Assembly (NCBI GenBank): GCA_951812925.1 | Contig: OX638370.1 | Span: 39,869,948 to 39,933,947, forward strand | Direction: 5' to 3' | DNA: 64,000 bases | DNA from: Calliopum simillimum | Taxonomy: Eukaryota; Arthropoda; Insecta; Diptera; Lauxaniidae | Part shown: positions 47,900 to 58,579 of the stretch, in pieces | How positions within the stretch are numbered: position 1 is the first letter of the stretch | Layout: each line of letters starts with the position of its first letter | Notes under the pieces: model-generated | Told to the model about the DNA's origin: nothing | Databases searched by the model: none | Seen by the model: only the letters and a program-made list of their open reading frames with translations | Translations under genes and position numbers: made by a program

Positions 47900-48695
47900 A
47901 GGGTCGAAATTTAAATTCGTTCCGAAACCGGTTCAGAAGTAAGACAGACCCTTAAAAACGATACCTGCATTATTTTTTTGTTTTCATTCCAAGAAAAACC
48001 AATGGAGCACTTTTGATTCTATTGAAGACCAATTTTGGCAAAAGAAAACATGTCTTTTGTACATAACTTTTTTTCATTACAATATGGATACCCAAGGATG
48101 TTTTAGAAATAAAGACTATTTTCTTACAAAATTGATTTTTTTACTTATTTCAATGATGCAGCAGAAAAAACGATTTTTTGCTCAAAAGCAAGGCATCTAA
48201 CGAAAAAAGGATATAAGGAAAGAAATGCTTAAAATTGTCAAAAAAAATACGTGTGAATTTTTTCAAAAGTTTTTGAGATATATCGTTTTTCCAAACGATT
48301 TAAAAAATAAAAAAAAAACTTTCCAAAAATTCTGAAAAAATGCACACCTATTCTTTGAAGGATTCTTAGCATTTGACGTCCTAAAAAATGTTTTCGTTGA
48401 TGCCTTGGTTTTGAGTAAACCTTGCATTTTGCTGATAATTTTTTAAAAAACTACAAAATTTCTCAAAAAATTCAGGAAAAATTCAATAAATTTGCTTACT
48501 TTACTTTAGGATATCCACTTTGTAATGAAAAAAAAGTAATGACCAAAAAACATGTTTTTTTTAAGCCAAAATGGACCTTCAGTAGAATCACAAGTGCTCC
48601 ATTGGTTTTTCTCGGAATGAAAAAAAAAAAAAATAATGCAGGCGTCGTATTTAAGAGTCTGTCTAATTTTTGAGCCGGTTTCGGGATGATTTTTT
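47900..48695. mobile_element. Fold-back element, arms near 47910-48290 and 48310-48690
   Basis: CCGAAACCGG...AGACAGACCCTTAAAAACGA and CCAATGGAGCACTTTTGATT on the left pair with inverted copies on the right (AATCACAAGTGCTCCATTGG; GAGTCTGTCTAA...GAGCCGGTTTCGGGA). It carries two inverted copies of the recurrent core (near 48205-48250 and 48350-48410). No coding capacity. Confidence 0.65.
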
Positions 48696-48954
48696 TTTTT
48701 GCTTCTTACAAATTCGAGCTGGTCTAGTGCACATAATTAATAATAATTTCCTAATTATAATTTAAAAGATCCACATTTTTCGAAAACGACATAATCTCAA
48801 GAACATATTTTTTAATCAAATTCCTTTCTATTTTTTTAACCACTTTTTTCAAAATAATACGAAGAATTTTAATGCACTTTTTCCAAATACCAAACACAAA
48901 TCCAATGCAAAAACAAAATTAAAAACACAAAATACATTTTTATGAAACGAAGCG

Positions 48955-48960
48955 TTTATT
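48955..48960 (-). terminator. Polyadenylation signal of small gene E
   Basis: AATAAA on the minus strand, about 65 bases past the stop, as in copies B and D. Confidence 0.7.
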
Positions 48961-49025
48961 TTAAAACCATTAAAATGATTGCAGTATACATAATACATAT
49001 ATTATATATTTATTATAACGCTTCT

Positions 49026-49196
49026 TTATTTTCTGCCACCACCATAGTTGGAATTGTTGGGATTGCCTTGGTTGGAGTGATTGTTGAGATCACTTCTAGT
49101 TCCCGATCCCTGATAACCGGCGGAATGTCCTGGTCCGCTGGGTGCGTGGGTTGGATTGCACTGATTTGTGCGGTTTGCACTTCCTGATCTGTCCAT
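49026..49196 (-). CDS. Small hydrophilic protein, subfamily 2, copy E (56 aa)
   Basis: An intact 56-codon frame encoding exactly the same protein as copy B (21872-22042): MDRSGSANRTNQCNPTH ... SNYGGGRK. The coding DNA differs from B at six codons, all silent: Thr10 ACT/ACA, Ser25 TCT/TCC, Ala26 GCT/GCC, Tyr28 TAC/TAT, Thr33 ACC/ACT and Leu37 TTA/CTC. TATA box, initiator and polyadenylation signal are conserved. It lies on the opposite strand and 27 kb away, in the inverted block 2c. No signal peptide or membrane segment. Function unknown; the pattern of change shows selection on the protein (or gene conversion limited to it). Confidence 0.87.
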   Translation of the reverse strand: MDRSGSANRTNQCNPTHAPSGPGHSAGYQGSGTRSDLNNHSNQGNPNNSNYGGGRK

Positions 49197-49221
49197 GTTT
49201 TAAGTTTTAAGATTCTGCTCA

Positions 49222-49257
49222 AACTGAAGTGATCTAAATGATGAAGTTGTCTTATAT
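49222..49257 (-). promoter_or_regulatory. Core promoter of small gene E
   Basis: Minus-strand ATATAAG (49251-49257) and TCAGTT (49222-49227), spacing as in copies B and D. Confidence 0.75.
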
Positions 49258-49689
49258 GGAAAAAGTTTGTGCTTGATATGAAGTCATTTTGCTCGTAAGC
49301 ATGGTAGTATGCAATTGCACTCAAGGGACGATTTGCATGAAAGCTTTTTTCTTTTGAGTACATACTTGCTTTAAGGGGGTTTCTACTATAAAAATTATTT
49401 AAAATAATTCTGTGAGACTAAATCAGTTGGTAGTATTCGAGATTTTCAATGATGCCACCACACAATCTATATATAAATTCTTGAACGATATTGTTTCCCC
49501 CTTTTTACCAGCGAACTTTTTAACCGAATATCGATTTATTTTTTTCATATGAAAGGTCCTGTGATGTATAATGCAGGAAAAAAAAATTTTCCTCATAAGT
49601 TACCATTAAGGCATTTAAAAAGAGGATCAAAGTTTCCCATAAAAATAAAACAACAACAGCCACCTATAGTGTTATGCTGAGTTGTTAAG

Positions 49690-51080
49690 AAATGTTTCTC
49701 GATACTCTTGGATTTTCTTTGATATTTTAGATGTTTCGTAATATTTTTGAACTTTTACCGATGCCTTAGACGTTTTCCGATACCTTTGCCGGTGTTTTAG
49801 ATACTTTTAGACTTTTACTGATATTTTGGATGTGTTTCGATATTTTTGAACCCTTACCGATATTTTGGATGTTTCTCGATAATTTCGGGCTCATACTGAT
49901 ATTTTAGATGTTCTTCGATACTTTTGAACTTTTACCGATATTTCAGGTGTTTTTTCGATACTTTCGGATTCTTACCTATATATTCGATTTTTTTCGATAT
50001 TTTTAAAATTTAACAGATCTTTAGATGTTTTTCTATAGTTTTGATCTCTTACCGATACATTAGATGTTTTCGATACTTTTGGACTTTTACCTATATCTTG
50101 AATGATTTTGATACTTTTACCAATATTTTAGTTGTTTTGCGATACTTTTAGAATTTTACCGATATTTTGAATGTTTGTCGATACTTTCGGACTCATACTG
50201 ATATTTTAGATGTATTTTGATAAGTACTTTTGGACTTTTACCTATATTTTTCGTGTTTTTTGAAACGTTCGGACTAATACCGATATTTTCGATTCTTTTT
50301 CGATATTTTTGAACTTTTACCTATATTTTGGATGTTTTTCTATGCTTTATCGATATTTTGGATGTTCTTCGATACTTTTGGACTTTTACCGATTTTTATA
50401 TTTGCTTTGATACTTTTGGGTTTTTACTGATATTTTGGATGTTTCTAAAATATTAGTGTAAGGGAAGCTCATACTGATATATTAGATGTTCTTCGATACT
50501 TTTGGGCTTTTACTGATATTTTAGATGTTTTTCTATTCTTTCGGACTTTTACCGATACATTAGATATTTTCGATACTTTTGGACTTTTACCGATATTTCA
50601 GATGTTTTTCGATACTTTTACATATATTTTAGAAGTTTACAATGCTTTTGAGCTTTTACCGATATTTTAGATGTTTTTTGATACTTTTGGATTTTTACCG
50701 ATATTTTAGATGTTTTTTAATACTTTTGGACTTTTACCAATTTTTAGATTTGCTTTGATACTTTTGGGTTTTTACCGATATTTTGGTAACTCATACTGAT
50801 ATTTTAGATGTTGTTCGATACTTTTGGACTTTTACCGATATTTTAGATGTTTATCTATACTTTCGGACTTTTACCGATACTTTGGATGATTTCGATACTT
50901 TTGGACTTTTGTCGATATTTCAGATGTTTTTCGATACTATTGGACTTTTTAACGATATTTTGAATGCTTTTCGATACTTTCGGACTCTTACCGATATTTT
51001 TGAGTTTTTACCGATATTTTAGAGATTTTTCACTACTTTTTGACTTTTAAAGATATTTTGAACATTTTTCAATTCTTTTG
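49690..51080. repeat. Degenerate satellite built on CGATACTTTTGGACTTTTAC
   Basis: About 35-40 imperfect units alternate 'GATGTTTTTCGATACTTT', '(T/C)GGACTTTTACCGATATTTT(A/G)' phrases. The average period is near 39 bp, with insertions and partial units. It is strongly T-rich on the plus strand. No other feature within. A related short array forms the arms of the fold-back at 16.3-16.7 kb. Confidence 0.8.
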
Positions 51081-51829
51081 GACTGCAGTTCTGAAATAGT
51101 GTCGTAAAATTTTTTTCACACTGTCGCAGAGTGCCTTTGCCTGTTACTATGTACTTAGATGATTTTCGGTTTGTTTCAATGATGGATTAGTGACATTTTT
51201 GCAGAGAGGTACGCTATGAAAACGCTCTGAGACGGCCGATCTGCAACACCGGTTCTTATGAAACTTGGTGTAGAGGTAGACATGAAATTTGGAATGAAAA
51301 TAGGCTGAATTTCAAGTAGGAATATTAAATGGACAAAATTTGGCCATACTATTGTAGTTTAAAATAATCCACCAATATTATGAAATTTTAAGAAATTGTT
51401 AAGATACTGATGTAAGATTGGTAGAAATCTTATCGATAGTAGTTCTTTTGAAATTATCTTTCAAAATTTTTATAATATGGCAACGTAATTTTTGTTTTGC
51501 TATAAGCTTTTTGTGAGCATTAGTAGACAACAGCTTTTCTAATCAATAGTATGTTACGCCAACAACTTACATATGTAAGATATAACTTGGTGAATCCCCG
51601 TTTATTTCTTTGCTTTGGCGTGCAATGAGAGAATAACACGTAGGTACACCACATTGTAGATATGAATGTAAAATGCTATCGATAATGTTAGAAGACTTGA
51701 CTTGTTACATATGTACATACATATGTGTGTATTTTTACATACAACTTTGAAATCGAATGAATAAAATATCAAAATACATTAAAATTTTTTTTTTTTGACT
51801 TTTTAAAATATTTTTTTTAAAAGAGCGTA

Positions 51830-52260
51830 CTCGTTTAGAAACGATCATGTCGCACATTGTGGGCCGTGCCATCCTTCCAAAAAAATATTTCATGCCTCTG
51901 AAACTTTATAGATAGATGAAAATTGATACTTACGTGTAAAAGCAATCGTGGCATATAATATTCATGGAAAACATGGGCGTTGCCACTCCCCCCAAAGACA
52001 AAACACGCCATAGTTTTGAAACTAATTGACGCAGATGGATGAAATTTGGGGCACAGATAATTTCCATCCAATTTCCATGAAAACCTCTCCTAAAATTTTT
52101 AGCTAGCCGATATCGAGTTGAAATTTTGTATATGTGCTTTAATTCTTTATGCGAAAGTTTGGTTCAGAGATGAATAAAATCGGACAAAATCTACTTACAC
52201 CTCCCGTACAAATGCGTCTTTTTTTTTTGTAAAAGAAAATTGAAAAAAATTGGTTGTAAT
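51830..52260 (-). repeat. Degenerate unit repeat with GGGCGTTGCCACTCCCC
   Basis: About three loose units of 120-150 bp carry 'GATGAAA(A/T)TTG' and 'TTCCATGAAAA' phrases and a GGCGTTGCCACTCC box. It resembles the units around the Transib insertion at 59.2 and 61.4 kb and, more distantly, mini-me units. No gene. Confidence 0.45.
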
Positions 52261-53540
52261 GAAGATATCAACTTGAAAATTTGTATTTATCATTTCAGTG
52301 CTAACTGAATACTACTCTCAAAAAATGGGAGTGATTAAAAGAGATAACATACATTTTTTTTTTTTTCATGATTTCAGTACAAATGTTCATTATAAAACTT
52401 CAGTCATTGTAAAAAAAGTAGCCTTTGGGCAAAAAATGGGCAAGATTTTATTTTGTAAATCTATTCTATGAGTATGAGTGCTCATACTGTATGCTTTTTG
52501 CCAAAAAACAAACGCGCACAACTTTAATTTGATCGCTCAAAGTTTTGTTATCGATGCAAGCTTGAAAATTTGTTTTTGCATGCTGTTCAATAGTGCGTGT
52601 TTGATAGCTGTTATCATGCCGATGACATTTATTTTATTCTTTTTTATGCTTATTTTCGTAACAATTGGAGTATTTTCTAACAAATTACAAAATATGATCA
52701 ATTTTGAAGCACATTGTTTTTTTTTTATTTTGACATCCTAGATTGGCAAAATCTCACACTGTGCGGTGTAGGGGTCTGGTTACATAGGGCCATACAACAA
52801 TACTAAATGAATCACTGGGCGTTGCCCCGACAAGCAATATCTCAAATTAATTCAGCTTTTACCAGCAAAATATCTAGTGGAAACATAATATTTTCTCTAA
52901 TAAAAATAGTCGTAATGAATACTTTCGTGCCTATTAAAATTTTAAGAAGAAATATACAAATACTGAGTAAAATATGTTTATTGAACGTATTTAAAACGAT
53001 TATGCATCTTTTATTTTTTTTCAGGCCGAATTCATTTCCTCTAATGTTAAGTCTTAACACGTTAAGTGCCATGTGCACCGCTAGCGGTACCCACTTTTCT
53101 TGCATCACCATGGCACCATACAAATTCAGTTTATGGGCAATTGAATGTAAAAAATTTCAAATTTGACTTTTAAATGGAATAATTCATTACTGTCTAACGG
53201 TGACTAAATGTTACAAAAGGTAACTGTCGTTATTAAAGCATTGGCCAATGATACAAGAGCTCTGAAGTGGTCGTCGAAATCGCTTAACCGTCACATTCAA
53301 TTTAGAAAGTTTCATTAAACTTTCTAAAAACTTTACTATTTAGCTAATTTTCTACGTGATTAGAAGCTTGTAACGTTACTCACCGTTGTGCACCTTAACT
53401 GCAAAAACATTTTGCCGTCACGTTTTGATCAATTCGGCTCTAACTTTGCTTACCTGCCCTTGGATCACAATAATTGAAAATAAACTTTAAAAAGTACAAC
53501 TGGTTTATATTCCTGAATATTTGTACCAAATGTTTTCACG
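52261..53540. other. Unassigned DNA
   Basis: Frames of 87-119 codons at 52478-52741 and 52807-53166 have no recognisable domain and biased, membrane-like composition from AT-rich DNA. A TTAACACGTTAAGTGCC phrase at 53055 resembles a piggyBac-type left end, but no matching right end was found. Confidence 0.35.
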
Positions 53541-53644
53541 GGGTTATCGTGAATCAATATTCCCGGGTAATTTTACTCAGACTGCCGTGCATTCTCTATT
53601 GCAGTCTGAGAAAAATTCCCCGGGAATATTGATTCACTATAACC
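53541..53644. repeat. 44-bp stem hairpin
   Basis: The left arm GGGTTATCGTGAATCAATAT... and the right arm ...ATATTGATTCACTATAACC pair over about 44 bp with few mismatches around a loop of about 15 nt. No TSD is certain. Could be a micro-MITE or a foldable RNA precursor. Confidence 0.6.
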
Positions 53645-53859
53645 TCCAATATTGATTATTGAAATTTTGTAAAGTCGTCAGTCCCAATCATTTTTAAGAT
53701 TTTGATTGTACAAATAAGTATCGATTAATCGATGCATTAAACCACACTGCTCTACACGGCCCGACAAAAAATTTATTTCGACGAAAGTCTTTGACACCTG
53801 CAAACAATACCGTGAGCGGAAAAAACATAAGGTAAGTGTACCGAATTACGGGCTAGTAC

Positions 53860-54440
53860 CTAATTCCGTACGTTTTTGAGTTTTGTTGAAAAATAAGAAA
53901 ACTAAGGTTTCGAATAATTTTAAAGCAAATCATGTAAGTATTTTTAATTAAAATTTGTAAAAATTGCCATAAAAAACGGATTCCAATAAGTTTAAGACAA
54001 AACGAATAATATTTTACCAAAAAACGGCGAAATACGTGCCAATCACGTATTTCGGAAAAATAAGAGACATTTTGTTTTCGAAATTTAATTATTAATCGGT
54101 GTTAAATTAACTAAGTATTCATTTGTCATGAAATAAGTAAGCGTTTGCGAATGTAGTGACATAATTACGGCTTAACATTTTCTCTTTGAAAACCCTAAAT
54201 AATTGCGAATAATTTGAACAATTTTACAAAAATTCTTATGTATTATTTGTGTTAAAGGGTTACATATAATCGAAGTTTATGAAGTAAATTACAGCTTTCA
54301 AATATAAATTTGTGAAATTATTAATTGATATTGATCTAAAGAAACGATTTCTAATAACTTTAAGACAAAACGAGTAATATTTTACCAAAAAACGGCGATT
54401 TTTTTTATGACGCAATTAGGTGCATAAATTTGTGTGAGTA
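53860..54440. repeat. Direct repeat pair, spacing about 357 bp
   Basis: AAGTTTAAGACAAAACGAAT...TTTTACCAAAAAACGGCGA at 53990 recurs as AACTTTAAGACAAAACGAGT... at 54346. The outer parts share ACCTAATTCCGTACG-like sequence. Confidence 0.5.
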
Positions 54441-54508
54441 AACGTAATTCCGTTCCGGCCGTTATGAGCTATTTAATTTTTTTAACCCATTCTGTCGCCA
54501 CGCCCCAC

Positions 54509-54847
54509 ACCCAAAAAAATTGCTGCGGTAGTTTTAACAACGTTTTGTTGTGGATTTTACAATTCTCTGTGGATTTGCTAATTTAAAAGTTAATATAATC
54601 GAATTTACAATTAATTGTTAATTTTACAGCAAATGCAATAATTTCTACCAGAAATTTGTTAAAATTATCGATATAAACTTTTTTTTGTTGTGAAATCTAC
54701 AGCAAATATTTTATTTTTCACAGCTAATTTTTCAAATGTACAACAAAATTGTAATATTAACTGCAAAAGATATGGGATGAAAAATGAAAGTAAATGCTGT
54801 AAAACATACAGCATTTTGCTACACTTTTACAACAGATTTTTTTGGGT
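54509..54847. mobile_element. MITE with ACCCAAAAAAAT ends inserted in a repeat unit
   Basis: ACCCAAAAAAAT and its complement bound a 339-bp AT-rich insert. Removing it restores the continuous repeat phrase CGCCACGCCCCAC-TTACGATTTTT, which is seen uninterrupted (CACGACCCACATACGATTTT) at 46820-46850. The target duplication may be CAC. Confidence 0.55.
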
Positions 54848-55099
54848 GCACTTACGATTTTTTCTGACTTTTACTCCAGAATATTTGTTAAATATCCCGC
54901 TATCTTGCCGTATGTGTCGCTAAGGTGTGCTCGATCGCATATCGCCAAAAATCGCGTTATTCGTTTTTAACTCGGCAGGGGGCGCTTTAATTAAAAAACA
55001 TTTTAACCAAAGTCGATTTCTTTTTATCAAGGAATTTCCTTGGATTTTTTTCAGAATTTTAAGACCTGTTATGCGGCCATTATGAGCGATTTAAACTGC

Positions 55100-57050
55100 A
55101 AAATAAAAATTTCTAAAAATTCGATTTTATTTTTTCACAAAAATCGGCCTCTAGTTCACAAACTGTTAGCTGTAGAAACAAGATCTGCAGAAACAAAATA
55201 TAGCAAATTGTATGTTCTAGAGTTTTTGGAATATAACTGTGCACATTTTTTACGGTTTTTAGGGTATACACTCTCTCATATTCAAAAAAAGGCGTTTTTG
55301 ACAAAAATTTAAAAATATCGGAACTCTCTTTTTGGTCTTGAAAAATGCGCCGTTTATCACGCTTTGACGTAATGTAGTACACATAAAAAAGTTTTCAGTT
55401 TTGGATGCAAAATATACTGTGAAACAAAAATACCCAAAATCACACCTTTACAAAAAATACAAAGTATGTAAGAGTTATCATATCTCGAGCAATTTTAATC
55501 CGATTTCCATTCTGAAGACCATGTTTGAAAGCCCTTAATTTTTCCATTAGTTTCTTATCAAAATTTTGGGTAAATTTTAAAACAAAAACATAAAAAGGTC
55601 GCTTTTTCAAGAAATACAATTATTTTTAACGAATTTCGGCCTCTAGCGGAAAACCGTTTACTTTTAGAATAAAGATTTGAGAGCAAAACTATTGGAAAAC
55701 ATATTTCCTACATTTATTGAGGTCTAAAATGTTTGTGTGTGTCTTGTATATTGATTTATGGGAAAAAAAACTGTTTTTTGAATCAATAATTTTAGCTTCT
55801 TCCGGGACTTCCATAGGGCAAACTTCACTGCAGAGCAATAAGAGAAGAACAAAAAATGTAGAAAATTAATCCCTCTCAAAGATTTGTGATAAATTACTAC
55901 CAATAATTTCTTTGTTTTTGAGGTAAATAAAAAACTATGAAAAAACAATGACTTTTGTCGTTTAGACCTTCATTCAAGCCACGGGCGAGCGATCTTTTCG
56001 GAAGTTTTGACCAAAACTAAGTATGCAGTCTTTGTTATAAGGCCTGCTCGTAAAATAATCTTTGATGCAACCTGCAATTTTTCCATTATTTCGCAAAAGT
56101 GCTGCACCCTAATGCCCACCAACCATATAGCCCAAAATTTGATATCTGATATATAGTTGGTAGCATCTAGTTACTAAATAGTTGAAAATGGGCATGATGA
56201 ATCAGAGTGCTCAAAACGGCCCAATTCACAAATTTTGTCGTAATAAAATCAGTTTTTAAGAAAATTGTCAGCCATTTAGGAACAGCCAATTTGTTTTCGA
56301 AAAATTTGATTCCGTATTTAGGATCAGCGAATTCAAAAACCTCCTAAGCCACAGTTTTTTCTTGAAATAAATATTATTGAAGTGAAATTTCTTTTGCCGC
56401 ATTAGGTGTAAAATTTAAATTTTTGCGATCCAATTTTGCGACACTTTTCGTTACATTCCATTATGTCTCGCACACCATAGAAGCTATTTTGACGAAATTT
56501 TGTAGGTAGGTGCAGAACGTAAATTCCATTAATTGGTATAAAGTAAAAATTTAAGTTTTATTTTAAAACCAAAATGTATTTATATAGAACAATGCCAAAA
56601 AAGTATTAATTTTAAACTATTTCAGAATAAATTTCATACTTTTTTGGAATGAATTTCAAATTTTTTCAGAAAAAAATCGGGATTTAATACCAAAAAAGTT
56701 TAAAGTCAATACAAAAAGAAATCAAAACTAAGCAAAGTAAACTATCATTTTTTAGTATGTAGCTTTCTGGTACACCCGAAGGCTTTGGAGTCAAAACAAT
56801 ATATATCTTAGTATACTTGAGGGAAAATTGTTAACTTTTCCAAACCAAGACGCTGATATAATTTCAAGACCAAGATCAAGACTGCTATGGTCTTGGTCGC
56901 GATGATTATTAAGGCCAAGACTGTTTTTCAGTCTTGTTAATTTATAGTTAATAGGTGTGTCACGCCCCTTTAATGAATGAAATCAACTCTCAATTCAAAA
57001 TTTGGCATCTTAAAAACCCAACTGCTTTGTAAAAATAAGGTTTGGGAATG
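55100..57050. other. Unassigned DNA with CTTGGTCTTGG-type repeats near the gene end
   Basis: 55100-56840 shows nothing I can name. 56850-57120 carries degenerate direct and inverted copies of AAGACCAAGACCGCTATG, reaching close to the 3' end of the cathepsin-like gene. Confidence 0.4.
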
Positions 57051-57056
57051 TTTATT
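57051..57056 (-). terminator. Polyadenylation signal of the cathepsin-like gene
   Basis: AATAAA on the minus strand about 92 bases beyond the stop codon. Confidence 0.5.
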
Positions 57057-57147
57057 ACTCAACAATCTTTAGAAATTTTTTCAAGACCAAGACCGCTATG
57101 ATCTTGGTCTTGGCTTGCTTATCACTTATAAGGAAATGTTTTTTTTT

Positions 57148-58047
57148 CTATCCTGTAGGTAAAGTAGCAGATTTTGGTAATTTAGCATTAATGTCACTGC
57201 GACTAAGACGCAGATATCCACCATCTCCCCATTCAGTTCCAAAAGAATTTTGAATAATCCAAGATGTTTCATCATATCCAATAACGATCATATAGTGCGA
57301 TCCTCGACTGGTCGGTGGCTGTACAAAGAGTCCACTTGAGTAGTGCATAAATTCAAAAGATGTTGGATTGAATTCAATCACAACTGGATATCTATTAGAG
57401 ATTAGCCTTCTTAATGTTTCATCATCACCATCTGTAATTTGGTCGGAGTATTTTAAGAGATTAATGCCATTGATTGTTGGTTTGGCTATGCATGCTTGAG
57501 GTTTCGAGGATGCATTGTTATTTGGATATTCCCTGCTCGTTTGCAAATCCATATTATATTTTGTCAAATAATCAAAAGCTGCTTGTGGTACCTGATTAAT
57601 GCAACCTTTACTAATACCGGCACAATCGATGAGTTGCTGTGCAGAAAGTGGGTTGGGATACACCGCTCCATATTGCATTGCATCCCACAGTTCAATTGCT
57701 CCTTTAGCGGCATAGGCCCAACCGGAATTACAGCTCACACCCTGATTTTCAACGTTTGGCTTAACACCAACATTGACACGAGGATCAAATGCGTTTGATA
57801 TAGGTCCACTTGTGGGTAGTGTTGGTAATGGTGTTGCATTTGAGATGGTTGGTTGCGTGGTTGGTGGAAACAGCTCATTAAAAGTATCCAAACGCATATC
57901 TGTAAATTGATTTACCCACAGCCAATACCCATACCGTCCTGTGTATGCTAAGTTATTGTGATTATTAATCAAATCTGAGTTGAAGGCATAGTAATAGCGA
58001 GCGTTTGATTCCTCAGCAGCGGATGCATATTTTTTGTTGAATTCTGC
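57148..58047 (-). CDS. Exon 2 of a predicted inactive cathepsin L-like protease homologue
   Basis: This exon encodes 299 residues plus stop and joins in phase 0 to exon 1 (62983-63090), giving 335 residues, the normal length for a cathepsin L precursor. It opens at the acceptor TTCAATTCCAG|GCA with AEFNKKYASAAEESNARYYY (I29 propeptide), continues through WLWVNQFTDM and a Pro/Thr-rich linker, then the papain domain. In the oxyanion/nucleophile motif the sequence is ENQGVSCNSGWAYAA. Gln is kept, but the catalytic Cys is Gly (residue 145, codon GGT at 57721-57723). The His (GSHYMIVIGYD, residue 287) and Asn (WIIQNSFGTEWGDGGY, residue 303) remain. The usual C-terminal Cys of CGIA is also missing (LPKSATLPTG). 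The fold should be intact but peptidase activity absent. A role as decoy, inhibitor or binding protein is inference. Confidence 0.9.
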   Translation of the reverse strand, partial: AEFNKKYASAAEESNARYYYAFNSDLINNHNNLAYTGRYGYWLWVNQFTDMRLDTFNELFPPTTQPTISNATPLPTLPTSGPISNAFDPRVNVGVKPNVENQGVSCNSGWAYAAKGAIELWDAMQYGAVYPNPLSAQQLIDCAGISKGCINQVPQAAFDYLTKYNMDLQTSREYPNNNASSKPQACIAKPTINGINLLKYSDQITDGDDETLRRLISNRYPVVIEFNPTSFEFMHYSSGLFVQPPTSRGSHYMIVIGYDETSWIIQNSFGTEWGDGGYLRLSRSDINAKLPKSATLPTG

Positions 58048-58228
58048 CTGGAATTGAAGTTATAATACATAATTAGCTTAAACTTTAATTTCATGATTCT
58101 TTGAAAGCCTTAGTTCAAAGGCGCCAGAAAATTTAATTTTTTTTACTTGGGGCATTGCACGTAAAGCGAACAAGTAAAAAAATATGTGTTTCCGATTTTA
58201 TTAAAATTTGATTCTATTATACATATGA

Positions 58229-58446
58229 GCCGTTCAAAATGACAATGGTGCAACTCCAAATATTAATTGGCTGATATTTTGTTAGAGATGAATAAAATTG
58301 ATTTTTGTTTTCACGAAAAATTTACTTGATGATATGGAATAGTTAAAAATATTATATAGGCCAAATAACCGATCATTATGGCACATAATTTATATGACAT
58401 TACTTTTGCCTCGTTTTGGAGTTGCACCATTGTCATTTTGAACGGC
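58229..58446. mobile_element. MITE with about 31-bp near-perfect TIRs, in the intron
   Basis: GCCGTTCAAAATGACAATGG ... CAACTCCAAA at 58229-58260 is mirrored exactly at 58415-58446. The interior phrase CATTATGGCACATAATTTAT is homologous to the MITE at 46150-46340. Confidence 0.7.
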
Positions 58447-58579
58447 CAATATGTTCTCGATCCACAACGAGGTTGAAGGTTTTAGAAATTGGAATAGTCG
58501 GTATGTGTTACTTTGGAATCCATTATCCAGTTTTAATAAATTACAATTAAATTAATAAAGCAGTTGAATTTAAGATAAA

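Larger units (their letters stand above)
48740..51700 (-). repeat. Duplicated block 2c (inverted) carrying small gene E, interrupted by satellite
   Basis: 48740-49480 matches the gene-proximal part of blocks 2a/2b in reverse orientation. 51340-51640 matches their gene-distal part (for example AATCCACCAATATTATG against CATAATATTGGTGGATT; GGTGAATCCCCGTTTATT). The intervening 49.7-51.1 kb is satellite absent from the other copies. Confidence 0.65.

Noticed and set aside
53055..53075. TTAACACGTTAAGTGCC as a third piggyBac-type end
   Set aside because: No matching inverted end with TTAA was found within several kilobases.
52807..53166. 119-codon plus-strand and 93-codon minus-strand ORFs
   Set aside because: Hydrophobic composition expected of AT-rich DNA; no domain, promoter or splice context.
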